The notes below the pieces were generated by a model, which saw only the letters and a list, made by a program, of their open reading frames with translations, ran no database searches and was not told where the DNA came from. A DNA stretch of 57,500 nt, taken from assembly GCA_964035545.1 (NCBI GenBank), contig OZ037768.1:13952175-14009674 (forward strand), read 5' to 3'. Origin of the DNA: Bugula neritina (lineage: Eukaryota; Bryozoa; Gymnolaemata; Cheilostomatida; Bugulidae). Within the stretch, counting starts at the first letter, position 1. Each line of letters begins with the position of its first letter. Made by a program: the position numbers and the translations under genes. This document shows, one piece after another, positions 33,001 through 48,000 of the stretch.

Positions 33001-36000
33001 AATTCTGAGTAAAAGAATTTTGTAATTTGATAAGTTAATAGATTTCATATTGTAATACCATGCATTGCACATTTATATAAAACATAATGTGTTATAGTTG
33101 AATATCGGTAACTGAGATCATACATTTTTGTAGCAGTACGGGTGGACTCCCTCAGCCTCCAACAAATCTGCCCACACATCAATAGGCTGATTGTTTATAG
33201 TAATGTTTGCTAAGCATCCCGCAAATCTTTCAGTGTTCTCAAGTCTGCTACCAAAGATTACTTGCAGCACATCTAGAGAATCACTAATGGGCGTGGTCAA
33301 CTCTTCAGATTTATCTCCCCCATCAATACTACATGTCAATGTTGTGTTACTAGCCACACAAGACAGAGCAAACCACTCTCCATAGTTATAGTAGTTGTCT
33401 GACAAAGAAGTGCTGTTATGCTGCAGGGCAATCTTGCCCCTAGCATACGAAATGTCAACTTTGATTTGAGTAGATGTCAATAATGAGAGAATAACTCCAT
33501 CGGTAGAATAACTCCTGACGGCAAGGTTAAAGGAGAACTGTGATTTTACATGTGGAAATTGGCTTACAACAGCATAGCCAAACCCATCGAGAGACATCAC
33601 AGATTCATAAAGTATTGGCTCATCAGGAATAGAACAACAGGACCCTTCATGTTTATGTATCCAGTCATAAAGAGATATACCCATAACTTCAACATTCCTT
33701 ATACAGGTATTGACAGAAGCACTGAAATGAATATCGAGAACTAAAACGCAAACACGCATGTACACATAGCACAACATAAAACATTCCTGGCAAAAAAGTG
33801 TCCAAACAATTGATAACTAGTCATAGAACATAACCACTACCTAACTGAGTTTTGACCAGAAAGATTGAGTATCAAAGTAAACAACTTGTATATGAATGGA
33901 ACAAAAAAGGCTATTTTCTATGTAAATATAATTCACCTACCTGTGATTAGCATAGTGATTGCTGCCTGGCATTTTAAACTCTAGCTGACCCACCAGAAAA
34001 AAACTTTTGTTTCCGTGCAATTCATCAGTAACTGGTTTAAAGACTGATCTTAAATCATCAACTTGGACTGAGAGTCTGCCTTCATAGCTAGTTCAAAAAG
34101 TACAGCTAGTCACCACATAATTTAAAAAAACTAATAAGGATTATATATTTTGAAAACACAAAACTAATAAAGTCACCATTTTAAAAGAATATTTTGAGTC
34201 TCTTAGCCTCTTGGCCTCGGTTTGACCATGTAATGCACCCTATGATTGGGCTGAGCAGCAGAGCCTGTGGCTGTGCAGACCAACGTACCACAGCCACAGG
34301 CTGTGTGCAGTGGCCTGTCCTTTGTGGCAGTCCTTGTCACAAAGGTCACACTTGTAAGTGGACTTCGGTTTATTGGTGGTGGCCTTAGTCCTTTCATGCC
34401 CTCTTTTCAGCAGCTGAATTGAAAAGTTTTTCTTCTCTGGCTGTAAGATGGTATTCTAGTTTGCTCTTCCAGCTCGTGCGATCGGATGCGACATCCTCCC
34501 AGAACGCTGTGTCGATGTCGATAGCCGTCATATCCCTCTTGCAGAAATCTTTGTAACGTAGCCGAGGTCGCCCAAGACTTCAACTACCGCTGGTTAGTTC
34601 ACTATATATAATGTCCTTGGGAATGCATCCTTCGTCCATGTGTTGGACATGACTAAGCCAGTGCAGTCTGCATTTCCTGAGCAGGGTTGACATGCTAGAA
34701 AGATTAGCTTGCGAAAGAACTTATGCATTGGTCACTCAGTCATGCCATGTGATCCCCAGGATATGAGGGATGTTACGGAGGTGGAAAGTGGTAAGCTTTC
34801 TCTCTGCCATACAACAAGGTGCTGACAACACAGGCATTATAAACTGCCATATTTGTAGATGCAGTCAACTTAGTGTTTTTCCAGATGCGGTTTGCGAGAT
34901 GGGCTATGGTTGTTGCTGCCTTACCGATCCTCTTGTTAATCTTACTGTCAAGGGAGAAGTTTTCGGTAATGATGGAGCCGAGGTAAGTGAACTCCTTGAC
35001 GACATCTAACTCGTACTTGTCTAATGCAATGGCAGGTGGTGTCAGTGTGTCTTGTCCTAGAACATTGGTCTTTTTCAGGCTGATGGTCAGCCCAAAGTCT
35101 GTCCATGCCTGGTAAAAGTTGTTAATGAGCTTTTGCAATCCTTTTTGTGTGTGGGATATGACAGTAGCATCATCAGCAAACAGCATGTCTCTGATGACAA
35201 CTAGACGCACTTTTTTCTGGGCTCGGAGTCGGGCGATGTTAAGGAGTTGACCGTCAAATCTAGTTCGTAGGTAGACCCCTTCTGATTAATTACTGAAAAC
35301 GTGCTTTAAGAGCGTGGCAGAGAAGATACCAAAGAGTGTTGGTGCCAGGACGCAGCCTTGTTTGACGACACTTCATATGTCGAAGGGATCCGAGAACTTG
35401 CTGTTGAACTGTACTGTCCCCTTCAGGTAATTGTGAAAAAAATTGATCATGCTTTGCAGCTTTGAAGGGCAGCCAATCTTTGGAAGGATTTTAAACAAAC
35501 CCTCTCTGCTGACCAGGTCTAAAGCCTTTGTCAAGTCAATAAAGGCAACATACAGAGGCATCCTTTGCTCTTTACAATTCTCCATATTTTGAACATGTAT
35601 GTAGTTAATATATATATTAAAAATCTAAACTAAAAGCCCCACCATGTTTGCATATAATAACTTATGCTAAACTAAAAACATATGTTCAATTTTATATAAT
35701 CATTACACAGATAGTTTAACCACTAGGATGGTCATACTGATGCTTGTAATATTTCAATTACAAACATAGAGTTTCTAGTTTACTTTGTCACCATCACCAT
35801 TTCAGTTATTCATCAACTGTAAAACGTTTATAAGGCTCTCAAAGATGATGCAAAATTATATACCCAGAGAATCAAGGCAATTACAAACCTGCTTACGACA
35901 ATCTTGAACCAGCAGCCTTTACAAATAAATGCACGGCTTTGCATCGATGTAGTCTCATTTCCATCATGTGCAGAGAGCAATAAATTACTTCCAGTATATG

Positions 36001-39000
36001 ATAGGACCATTGATTCAGTAGAAGAGTGAGAAGTGACATTCCACAAATAGCGAGGCTCATAGCTTGACAGGCTCAACTCCATGGAAATCTATTAACCATA
36101 CTTTGTATTGTAACACTGAATTTTAGTGTGAAACATGCTAATACAAGTTTGTAATAACTACAGCAAACAATGATTGCCCCAGCACTGTTATATATGCATG
36201 ATACTAGATTTAAAATCTATAATAGGAGGCCCTCCACATTCACCCTCTACAGTCTACCCCCTTTACACCAAAAATCACACCGACAAGCACACACACTAGA
36301 ACACGCACACGTGCACACACGCACACACACACCACACACACACTACATACACACGCACACACTACACACACCACACACGCACCACGCATATATACACACA
36401 CGCACGCATATATACACACACGCACGCGCATACACAGACACACCGACAACCACACACTGACAACCCCACACACTTCTCCAACACACACTTGCTCTGGGAA
36501 CATTTTAAATGTGAAATTATGGTATTGTTATAAATATTGCCAAGGTTGAACATATTTATTTTGAAAATCCTAAACAAGTGTTAAATATTAAGCATCCCCC
36601 TCCCCACACCTGAATTTCTCCAAGGAAAGCTTTGATATTAATGTAGAATAGAATCACAAGAGGTTACACAAAAATATTAGGACCACACGCAGTAACACTT
36701 ATAAGCAGCAACTACTATACCAGAAACTATACTTACTTCTAGGACCGTATTCCATCTTGCAGTAAGATTATAGCTTAGGTTTTCCTTCTCACTGATCTGA
36801 AATGTCTGCTTTATATCTTTAGACCATTTCTTGATTCTGCTAAGTTGCCTCTCTAATGCCGATATTCTATTTTTCACGTTTTCAATTCTCAAAGAGTTGT
36901 TACGTTCCAACACCCTAATGCCGTCCACCATATTCATGTTATCCAGCAAAGTAGTGTTTGTGCTTGTAACTACAATGTCATTACCACAAACATATTATGC
37001 TTCTAAAACAATACAAAGCCAAAATTTGAAGAAGTACACAAGTTTTATCAGCAAGAATATTATAAAATTATTTATTATCAAGCCATTAGCTACACAAATA
37101 ACCCGCTGCCTAAACAGGACAAAGCGGAGAAAGCTAAGAAAGACGAGAAAGTTGTGCAAATAATTTTTTTTCCTTTTTGAATATAATTTAGTATTGAATA
37201 AAATTATGTCATTTTCATTAAGTTGAAATACTTAGTTTGCATTTCATCTAAAACAAGCATATGAAATCTAACCTATTATCTATACACAGAGAAAGTATTA
37301 ACCTAGCAATACCTTGTATAGCTAATTCATAAGCATCAGTTAATGTACTTTCACTTGTATTTTGCAGCAAAGTGGCCAAGCTATAGAATGATGTCACTAG
37401 TGGAGATAACTTCGAAAGCTGTGTTTGAATTTCCTGGTTATATTCAGTAGTAAGGTCAGTTTTAACTGTAATAAAAATCAAACTAGATATAAGTAGGCAC
37501 TACAAGATACTCTACATACAGAGCTACACAGAACCAATAAGTGACAATAGAAAGGGTAATAATTTATTATGTAAATTAAAGGCACTCATTACTTTTGAGC
37601 ATGTTGATTAATATTCTGGACACATTTGGGTGGTTTCCAAGACACCAAAGCGATTTGACCAAATGCCAAAATATGAGTGGAATAAAGGTGCGCACTATCA
37701 TGTGGGTAACCATCACACGCAGTATATACACTATCGTGTAGGTAATTGTCACATGCAGTATACACACTATCATGTAGGTAGCTGTAACATGCAGTATATA
37801 CAAATGTGTTACCTTGAATTAAGTTAATGCTATGTGAGTAATCACTCAGGTTTCCCATTAGATTGTTATGGTCCATCACAGACTGATTTACACTGTTAGA
37901 AGTCACCACCCAAGTACTTAAAAAATTATAGAACTGATCCATCATCTCCATGAAAGCCTGATGCTTGTCTAAAATGAACCAGCATATTGGCCTCATTTAT
38001 CACACATCAATATATTGAAGTTACTATAGAAAAGTCAATACAACTTGCGAAAAATACTCTTAAATGCTATTACATTATTACAAGTTTACAATTAGTATTA
38101 TGAAGCCTAAAAACATAATACAAATGCACTTTTTGCTGCATATTAAACAAGTCTTATCTGCCAGGAAATGGCGCTGCCAAAACTAATAAAGAGGCAGATA
38201 TTGTATAACAATATCTAGTTTTCAGGTAAAACATCATACAATATAGTTGCCATAGAAACAATACACACTCTTACCAAGTCTCCAAGATGTTGTGAATTCA
38301 ACTGTTTGATTGAGTGTATCCAAATATTTAGATATACTCTGATACTGGGCATCAAGTAAATCTAACTTGTCTTCGTTCAGTAAAGGTTGCTTCACAGACA
38401 GAGTCTGATTGACTTGAAGAGCAGTGTTCACAAGAGCATTGACATAGTCACTTGCATTCACAAATGCATTGTATATACTCATCAGTGGCACATCCTCTAC
38501 TGTCAAGTTTCTAATGGAACTGTTGAAACATCAAAATAATCATCATTTTAGTACATAAATTTGCTAATAGTGGAAAGTTATTATTTCTAAATAAAAATTT
38601 GATTGAATAAGTCATATATGAAATTGCAAAAAATTACAACATCCTAGCATAATAGATAATAGATTAATTTAATATTGATATTCTAAATCTACAACATTTC
38701 ATACATCTATGAGCATCACACACCTATTGAGTGTGAAAAAAAACGGAAGTTGGTAGATGTAGCGTTAATAAAAGATTTACCTTTTAGAGTTGTTAGCCTC
38801 ATCTCTTAAAATATTTACCAAGTTAATCAGCTGAGGCTGTAAAGAGGAGTAATTAGTCAGCATTACTTCAAGGCTGCTGGTACTAAGGCTAAGTTTGCTT
38901 GCTTCTGATGTTACTAAAATTCAATTATATCTAATAAAACACACAGTCCTGCCCTTGTCAGTAGTAGACAATATATTTAGTGACCAGGTGTCTACTTCAC

Positions 39001-42000
39001 TTACTTTCTTGTGTTTCGTGAAACATGTAGAGTATAGAACTAGAAGCTTCACTTAACTTTCAACGCGTATAATTATAAAAAATAGACGATAGGAAGTAAA
39101 CATAATGTACTTACACAAACTAGTTGAGTTAAAAATGAATAACATGTCTTCCAAAGACTTTTCATGTAGTGAAGTGGCGAGTTGTAAAGACGATTCTGAT
39201 TGGTTGACTAAGTCTGCAGCATATTCTAACAAAGCTGTGATTTGATGATAAGTTACCTAAAATTTACAACAATTTTATGACAATGACACTTGATAACTGA
39301 CAAGGATGTAAACAGTATTTTAAGGAAAATAGCTAATTAAATTACAGTACCCAGTTGAAGATTTAGTTTCTAACTCAAAACACTTGAAAAACAATTTGCA
39401 CTTTTGCAAAATTTCAAAATCTTTATTTAAAGATTGTAAAACACTACAAAATTTTTACAGCAATAAAAACAATTATAGACATCTTGCTACTCCTAATTAT
39501 TATTACATTCTGGTAATTCAATTTGCATTATGCTGTAAACATATAAATCTTGGTTTGACAGTGAATTTCTCAGACCACTTTAAAATTGTAAATCAATAAA
39601 GGTATACGTGAGGCGGTTTTTAAGAACATCCAAGTTCCACACAACCTTCCTCTTTGGTGTACATGTACCTTCGTATTGTTCAGAGAGTTTGTAATATGAA
39701 CACCTTCCTCTACTAATAGTTCACAGTCTGCTCTTACAGTATCTACTTTATCATGTAGGAGTGAGTGAGTTAGATAGACTGATTCTGCTTCCTTTTCTAA
39801 CCCAACAGCTTTCAGCTTATCATCATGACTCTCTGAGAGACTTTTGTTGACCGAGCTGATATAACCTAAATGATTAAATAGTACAAAATAATATTCAGAG
39901 ATTAGTACAGATCAATTACAAGTTAACACCAATAATTTACCTAAATCAGTTTGTAGTAAGATAAAGAAAGTAGATAATGAAAATTTCAAGAGAGTTTTAC
40001 CAAAATAAAAACATGGAATTTTGCACCATTTTAACTTTGCCTTGTTAATAAATAAATAGCCTCCACCGCAGAGCGTAACTATAGAAGATGTCTGCGGTAT
40101 GTCAACAGGAAACAACAGACATATGCATTACTTGGATATCTGAATATAGCAAAGATACTAATAGCAATGTATTACACAAAAATAATATTTTTAAAAAACC
40201 ATATTCACATATTTGGGATTAGCACGATATTTCTTACAAAAATATTCATATTAAACATAAATATTTCTAGCAAGTAAGGGCACTGAAATGGAATGACTAC
40301 AGTGGCATTTTTAATCACCAGTTAAATTTTTAAATGGTCAAAAATTAGAGTTAATTGCTGTTTTCAAAAAGTACCATACTACATATATTTATATATTTCA
40401 CAGACAAAATGCTGTACCATTTCTCATACCATCTACTTATTATGTTCTATTATTATATCAACTATATCTATTATATTATATTACATATACTTATTGTCTA
40501 CGTACAACATACCATTCAGTCTATCATAAAGATCAGCAGCAACATTATGACTTCCAGCAATGACATGGTTTTCTTCAAAATCTGCAACATAACTTCTATA
40601 GAAACTCAAATTATCTTTTATAAGCTTTTCAAACATGTGCCTCTTTTCAGACATGGCCGTAATCAGTTGCTGCAGTGCTTCAGTGTCTAAAGAGAGCTCG
40701 AAGGACTGATTCTGCCAGTTTAGGGCCATCTTGAGAAATGACTGTGTAGAGATCAGCAGGTTATCTGACTCATTCAAATAGTGAATGATCCCTTGTTGTA
40801 GCAGAGTCTGGTTGAACAGAAATTCATCCTCCAACTGCAGTATTTCATTTAGATGTAACTGAGTCTCATTTAGCAACTCAAATGCAGACTCTACAACACG
40901 CCGGAAACATATTATTAAAATCAACAACTTACAGGCAAATTATAAAGACTACAAGTAGCTGAACACCTGATTGCATGTTTTTGTATAACCTACTTAGCCT
41001 AATAAACATCAACAAAAGTTCAATGTTACAAAATAAATCGGATTAGTAACAAGGGCTAGTTCAACCATTCAGTTAAGAGAATGCAGCTCCAAAGTAAGTC
41101 AAGTTAGGGAACATAAAATAAGAGTTACCAGAGTTGTTGGCCATTATTATAGAGATCTGACTGGTTAAACTTAGTAGTTGGTTGTGTAGATAGACAAACT
41201 CCTTCAGCTGTTGTCCTCCAATCTCATGCTTGCTACTCAACTGCAAACTGGCGTCAACAACAGCAGCTAACTTCATCGAACATTCACCACATTCTACATA
41301 TAGCACATTATATAGCATAGTTACGCTATATATATAGCACATTATATAGCATAGTTACGCTTCCTATATAGCACATTATATAACACAGCTACATTCTACA
41401 TATAGCACATTATATAACACAGCTACATTCTACATATAGCACATTATATAGCATAGTTACGCTTCCTATATAGCACATTATATAGCATAGTTACGCTTCA
41501 TATATAGCACATTATATAGCATAGTTACGCTCCATATACATTTTATGCTTTATATACAGTATATGCCTAATCGATTTTAATATCAATCAGATTAACTGAT
41601 TTTTATAATACTCTTAGCTACTGGCTGTGCTGTACACATGTATAAAATACATATGCGTCACAATTATTATAGAGTAGATTTAATAACAAAAGCCTGCTGC
41701 ACTCAAATGTAGATCTAACAGATTTCATGCTCAGCAGTTTCTGCAATAAGTCAGCTTTGAAACATATAACTACTGAGAGGAAAAAAGCAAGATATTAAAA
41801 TTAGATGCGAATACAAATTTAATAAGTAATGCAATAATGTTCCATTATTAGACTTGCACAGCACATAGACTAATGATATAGTAATACTCATACAACACAC
41901 ATGTATATATTAGCTACTTTAATTTACACAAATATTGAGTAACGCAGAGTCCACCGTACCAGTACAGCCAGTGACTGTCAAATCATAATACATATCTAGA

Positions 42001-45000
42001 CACTGATCACACTGTCTCCCAGTAACTCCACCTTTGCATACACAGCTGCCATCGTACACACTACATGGCATAGTATGATTCACACTGCCTATCTCATCGC
42101 ATTCACAATCTACAAATCAAAATAATGACTCAATATTCAACACAAAAAGTCAGAATTCAAGTTTGTTTAACAAATTAATCGCCATAGTAGTCTGCACAGG
42201 TAAACTGGGACAGCATTTACATGTCTGTATACTTGGGCTTCTAATCGCTGGCTTTAAATTTGAATTTAAGATGCAACTGATTTACATGGTAACCGAATAA
42301 CTAACCCTGGTTTTTACTTTTTAAAACAATATGTTTCAAGTTTTAAACCACTTAGCTATGCCTGCAACATTTGTAATTTTGATATTGTAAATATTACACA
42401 CAAAAGTTTAAACACAACAAAATACTTCATTCATTACAGCAAGTGAAGCTAAAGTCATTTTTCCAATACAAACATTAATTAACTTTAAAAAAATGTTAGT
42501 TACATTTGCTACTAAAGAACAAAATATTGACCTTGACATGGCTGATGTGGCAGACCATAAGATCCAAGTGCACAGAGTTGACACTGACTTCCTGTTGCAT
42601 TCTCCTTGCAGTCACATGACCCTGTGATGAGGTCACACTGCCTCGAAGTGCTGCCCGACAGCTCACAGTTACAGGCACTACACCCTAATTAACAACAACA
42701 TAAAACTGTGCTACAGAACCACTTGTATGTGTGAGCACAAGTGCTCTGCTTTTTCATAATTATTGCATGTAAAAGATAGCCGATTTCAAGGGCTTTATGC
42801 ATTCTAAAACTTCCTAAAATATGATTTTTCAATATAACTTTTTAGAAAACCAGATTTTGTGAGAGTAATTGTTATACCAGTGTTAGAAAAGTTCCAGAAC
42901 CCATATTCACACTGGTTGCAGAATAGGCCCACCACATTACTTCGGCAATTACATTGGCCCGAGAAATTGTCACATATGGAGCTTACACTTCCTGTTTGAT
43001 TACAGTCACAATCTAAAAGTAAACATCATTTAGAAAAAAATGTTATACAGTCATATGTTAAGTATATACATGTAATATATTTTGAGGCATGTTTGTAATA
43101 TAAAAACAATTAACTTTTACTTGTAGGATTTTAAAATACTCCCGGCAGAATGAAAATCTACATTAGTGCTGATTTACAACTATTTCAAGTACAGCCTAAT
43201 GACATTGAAACATGTAAAGATATAACCGAGTCACACTTACAGAATTCTGCTTTAATTAATTGCTCTTTTTAGTTAAAAGATGAAGACATTCTAGAAAAGC
43301 TTTGCTTAAAAGCGATTGAAAACAGATGAAATGAGAAAAAAAATATTTACTCTCAATAAATAAATGTGAATCTAACTGGAGAGAGGGTAACTAGCAAGCT
43401 GATCACTTTGATAGCAATGTTTAGTCATAGCAATGTAATGATTATTACAATAAAAGCACGATTTGTATAATATCTTTTAAAAAGAATAATTCAAAACATG
43501 TACTCCAGTTTTTCTCATTTTATAATTTTTATGACATGTTTTAATAAAAATGGCTTATTTGCCACTGACTTTAAAACACTATATAACCCCACATATGTAG
43601 GTGACACCACATTTCAAAATTGTCAATTGAAAAGCGATTATTTGGAAAAATGACAAATCACCAATAGCTGGCTCAAAAATAAACATTTAGCAAATGGACA
43701 ATTGGAAAACGAAGAATATTCAACTTAGCCTAGTCCAAAGTTGTTAAGACTCAGGCCGCGTCCAAAATAGCTTATTGCAAACGTGGGCAATTTAAAATTA
43801 GAACTATTCCGTAACTAACACTACTGATTCAGCGTTTATATTTATTGTTGAAAGCTATTTTGGACCCTGAACATAAAACTTGTTAATGTCATCATTGATA
43901 TGTTTACCAGTGCATGTTTGGGAAGTTGCGTCCCCAAAGTAGCCAGGGATACAGTACTGACAGTGACTACCAGTTGAGTTATTTTGGCAATCTATGCAGC
44001 TTCCTGAGTCATATTTACAGGTTCTACTGTTCCCATTGCATTTACAGGGCAAACAGTGTGAGCCATTGTACCAGTAACCATCATCACATCTGTACAGAAG
44101 TATAAATACACTATGATTACAAGCGTTGACATTGCAGAACTTCAACCTTTTCTACTAGTGGATACTTGCAGCAATAAAATTTGAAGTTTTATGTAAAATA
44201 CACACTGCATACTAAGCATTCTCCACAATGTTAAATGCCAAACAATTTGAATGTTCAATATTTAAACAGTACAACAGAAGAGCTTCGGTGATTCCCTACA
44301 TACAACCCATAGAAGGTATATAAATCATTGAAATCCCAACAGCTGCACCTTTACCTCTCACAGAGAGCTCCAGCATAGCCAGGTCTGCATTGAGTGCAGG
44401 TCAAGGTCTTATTAGAATATCCACAGACTGTAGACTCAGTCCCATACTTATAACAAGGGCACAGATGACAATCATCTATTTCACCAGCCTTATAATACCC
44501 AGGTAAACACAGTTCACAAGCAAAACCTGTGGTATACATAAAATGTGCATGCGGTCAGCCATGAACAGTGTAATGTTGTCTGTGAACATCATACTTGATA
44601 TCTGTATACCAATTATGAAGCTTGTATAAGCTATAGAATATGAGGGGGAACAATTCCTAATAAACATTATAAGTAAACATTTATTATTTTCTAAGTAAGT
44701 ATTTATCATCAACAGTAAAATGGCAATTTTTTTATAAATTAAGCAAAACAAGTTGACTTTTACCTCATGTCAACTTGACTGAAATATTAAAGCCAACCTC
44801 ATCAGACCAATTTGCAACATTTCATAGTTTTTAACAGAAAAAATAATGAATGTTATTTTAAACATTAGTGCAAAGCATTACCAGTTGTATTCCTGCTGCA
44901 GTTGATACATTCTCCTGTATCAGAGTCACACTCATTACTGTTATTATTACACTGGCAGGATATGCAGATACCGAGGTTAGCTGTCACATCTGAATGTCTA

Positions 45001-48000
45001 GTGTAACCATAGGAGCATCTCTAAAGTAGGAGAATCAATAGTAAAATAGAACAGGAATGTAAGGCACATTAACAATGTTAATATTACTCTAATTGCAAAA
45101 TAGGCCATTTATATGTGCAGCAAGGTCACAGTTTTACTGATATCATTAAATTCTGTTCACTTTCAAACTAAATTAAAACAGATATATTTTGTCGGTACAG
45201 AAAAACATGCTTGTTAGAAACAAAATACTCAGTATAAAAAGTAGTTCACGTAAATGTATGAGTCTATCCTAACCTCACATGACAACCCTTCATATCCTAT
45301 GCCACAATCACACTCTTCTACCAGTAATGAAGACGAACTAGTAGGAGTTAGTGTTAACTCTGAGATCCTATATGGTGATATAGATATAGGGAAATTAGTA
45401 ACCATCTTAAGACACTCCAAATTTTACTATTGGTTTAGGAGTTATCTTATCAAGTATGCAAGTTAACAGCATGATGGTGTGATATACTTTTATTCGTATG
45501 TTATATGTTATTCGGTCGCCATTATTCATGTTTAAACGAAAAATAAAACCGCATAAAAATAGGACAAATTAAGCATTTTCATCATGGTTAGAGAGCTAAG
45601 GTCTACGTTAATTTCAAATTTGAAGGCCACTTAAAATTAATAGAATAAAAAGTTCGGAAGTCATATAGAAGACTAGGCACATATGTATTGATATATTTGG
45701 TAGCAGTGCACAACCGCAATTGAATTAAAACAACAATTAAACAATTTAATTAAAACTATTGATAAGTTGCAGTGAATAATGTTGCACCTAATCGTATTTT
45801 CGCCAACATTCAGTGGCAAATACACCAAATAAACTTTTTGTAAGACTTCCAGAAATCTCTCTCTACTCAACCCATCTCCATTTTCATTCTGCCAGCTTGC
45901 TTCAAGCAGTGAAATTTCAAATAGCAATGATGGGAAAGCTCCTGCCATGCAAAGAAAACGCCATTAGTGAATAAATTTATTGCAGTAGCTGTGATAAATA
46001 TGGCAATAATAACAAGCAAGTCTGTGACAAACGAAACAATTGCCGGAATTATATGAGCATAAATTTCTGCTCCGATGTCGAATCAATAATGTATTAGTAA
46101 GTAAATGAGCTATGGCTAGTCTAGCATAGCAGGTAAATTATATTATATGCTATAAACACGTTACCTTGAGGAACTGAGAAGGAAGTAGAAATGAGAGTGT
46201 TGAGACTTCCTTGCAGGTATACTGTCAACTCAGCAGCTGATATTAGTATTGGAGAAGGACTGTAGGTTACACTCAATGTGGATCCATAGTAGAGAAGTAG
46301 TCGGCCTTCCTCTGTGCACAGACAACACCATTTTCAGTCACCAACATGTTTCATATTCACACAGAAACTAATGTAATTAATAATTACATGAATCTATTAA
46401 ACAGCTCAGCAGTAAAATGTGTTCCTAGAATTTGTGATTCTAACACAATTTGTAAAACTTATATATTCAACGTATCTCACAAGATATTAAAGCAATTATA
46501 GACAATGGCGGGTAAAAAATCTCCCACAACCTACCAGGTGGAATGATGGTCACATAGAGTGGAGATGCAGGGACAGTTATAATGTATTCAGAGTTGATTG
46601 TAACAGGTTCACTGGTAATAGTGGAGTTCAAATAGGAGACAACTGCGGCAGCCATGTTGAACACCAACTAAAATAACTTTGATACATTTGTCTACATTCA
46701 TGACCATGCTACAACTACAATCTATTCATCTAATATAATTTACAGCATCAAGTCTAATTTTAGGCTGTTTCTTTTTAATGTTCTGTTAACAGTAAATCTA
46801 AAAGCACCTAATTTAGACATTTATTCCCTGACCAACACCAGCTGAGGCTGTTACCAGATATTTATTTGTAGAAGCTAGGCTCATACTACGTCTATGTCCA
46901 CACAGCTGTTCTTTATTGATGTTATTGAAGATAATATAATATTTATGGTTTTATAAACTGCAACGCAAACTATCCGTTGAAACATTATTATCCTAATAGC
47001 CTAAAATAATGAGAATGTGAAAACACTTAAGTTTGTAGTCTTACTTGAGAAATGTCTTTCTGATAACTGCTACATTGGTCAGTGATGCTCATGCAACTAC
47101 ATTTGATACAGCCACTTGAGTTGTCTCCCCCAAAATAGTATGAGTCTACATCACATTGAGAACAATCTCGGCCCCTCACATTATCCTATAAAATAATTCA
47201 AGATATACAATACAGAATGGAGAGTTTTACAATATAATAGTTGCAATAATTTCAAATAATAAAATATCTTCCTACATAATTATATAACACATAACAATGT
47301 TAAATAAACTCATTTGTTTGAAATTGTAATGACAAATTAATAAGATTGTTTTTCATTAAAAATTTCTGGATGTTACATTTAGTAAGGCTAATAAGCTGAA
47401 AGAATAGTCAAGAACATAGCAACATGTATTCAGTAGTCTTAAACATTCATACCATGCAATCACTATTTAACATTCCACAGTAATAGAGACTCAATGTATT
47501 TCACATGCAATTATTCAAGCAAATGGGTAGAAGAAAGGGTAGTGAACTGTTATCTGCTCACACATAAATGACAAAGAAACTAATCAACATTTAACACATA
47601 TTCAGCCACTTAACAGTCTTTTATATCACTGGAAAGATTTTCAGTAGAACTATTAAGGGGTCCACAAACGAGCGAAGTTAATTGAAACTCTGCACTTTTC
47701 TCAGCAAAGCAACACATCTTTAGACTCACTGAATCTATAAGTCATAAAGAGTTGTGCATCAAAAATTTAATTTCGTAATATGAAAGGGCAAAGGAATACA
47801 GCGTGTAAGATTAACTGATACTTTAATAATCTGTTGTAGGCACGTTTTTCTTATTGTATTTTTACAAAGTACAAAATATTATGGTGGTTAGGATTGATAA
47901 GTCTCTAGCTCAAGAACAGCAGGGAATAGAGTATTTTTTTAGCAAGTATTCAACTTAGCAATAGAAAAATATTGGCTAGGGGTTTTGGTATGTCAAACAT

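Noticed and set aside
36170-36577. ORFs rich in His/Thr (plus) and Cys/Val (minus)
   Set aside because: Translations of a (CA)n repeat.
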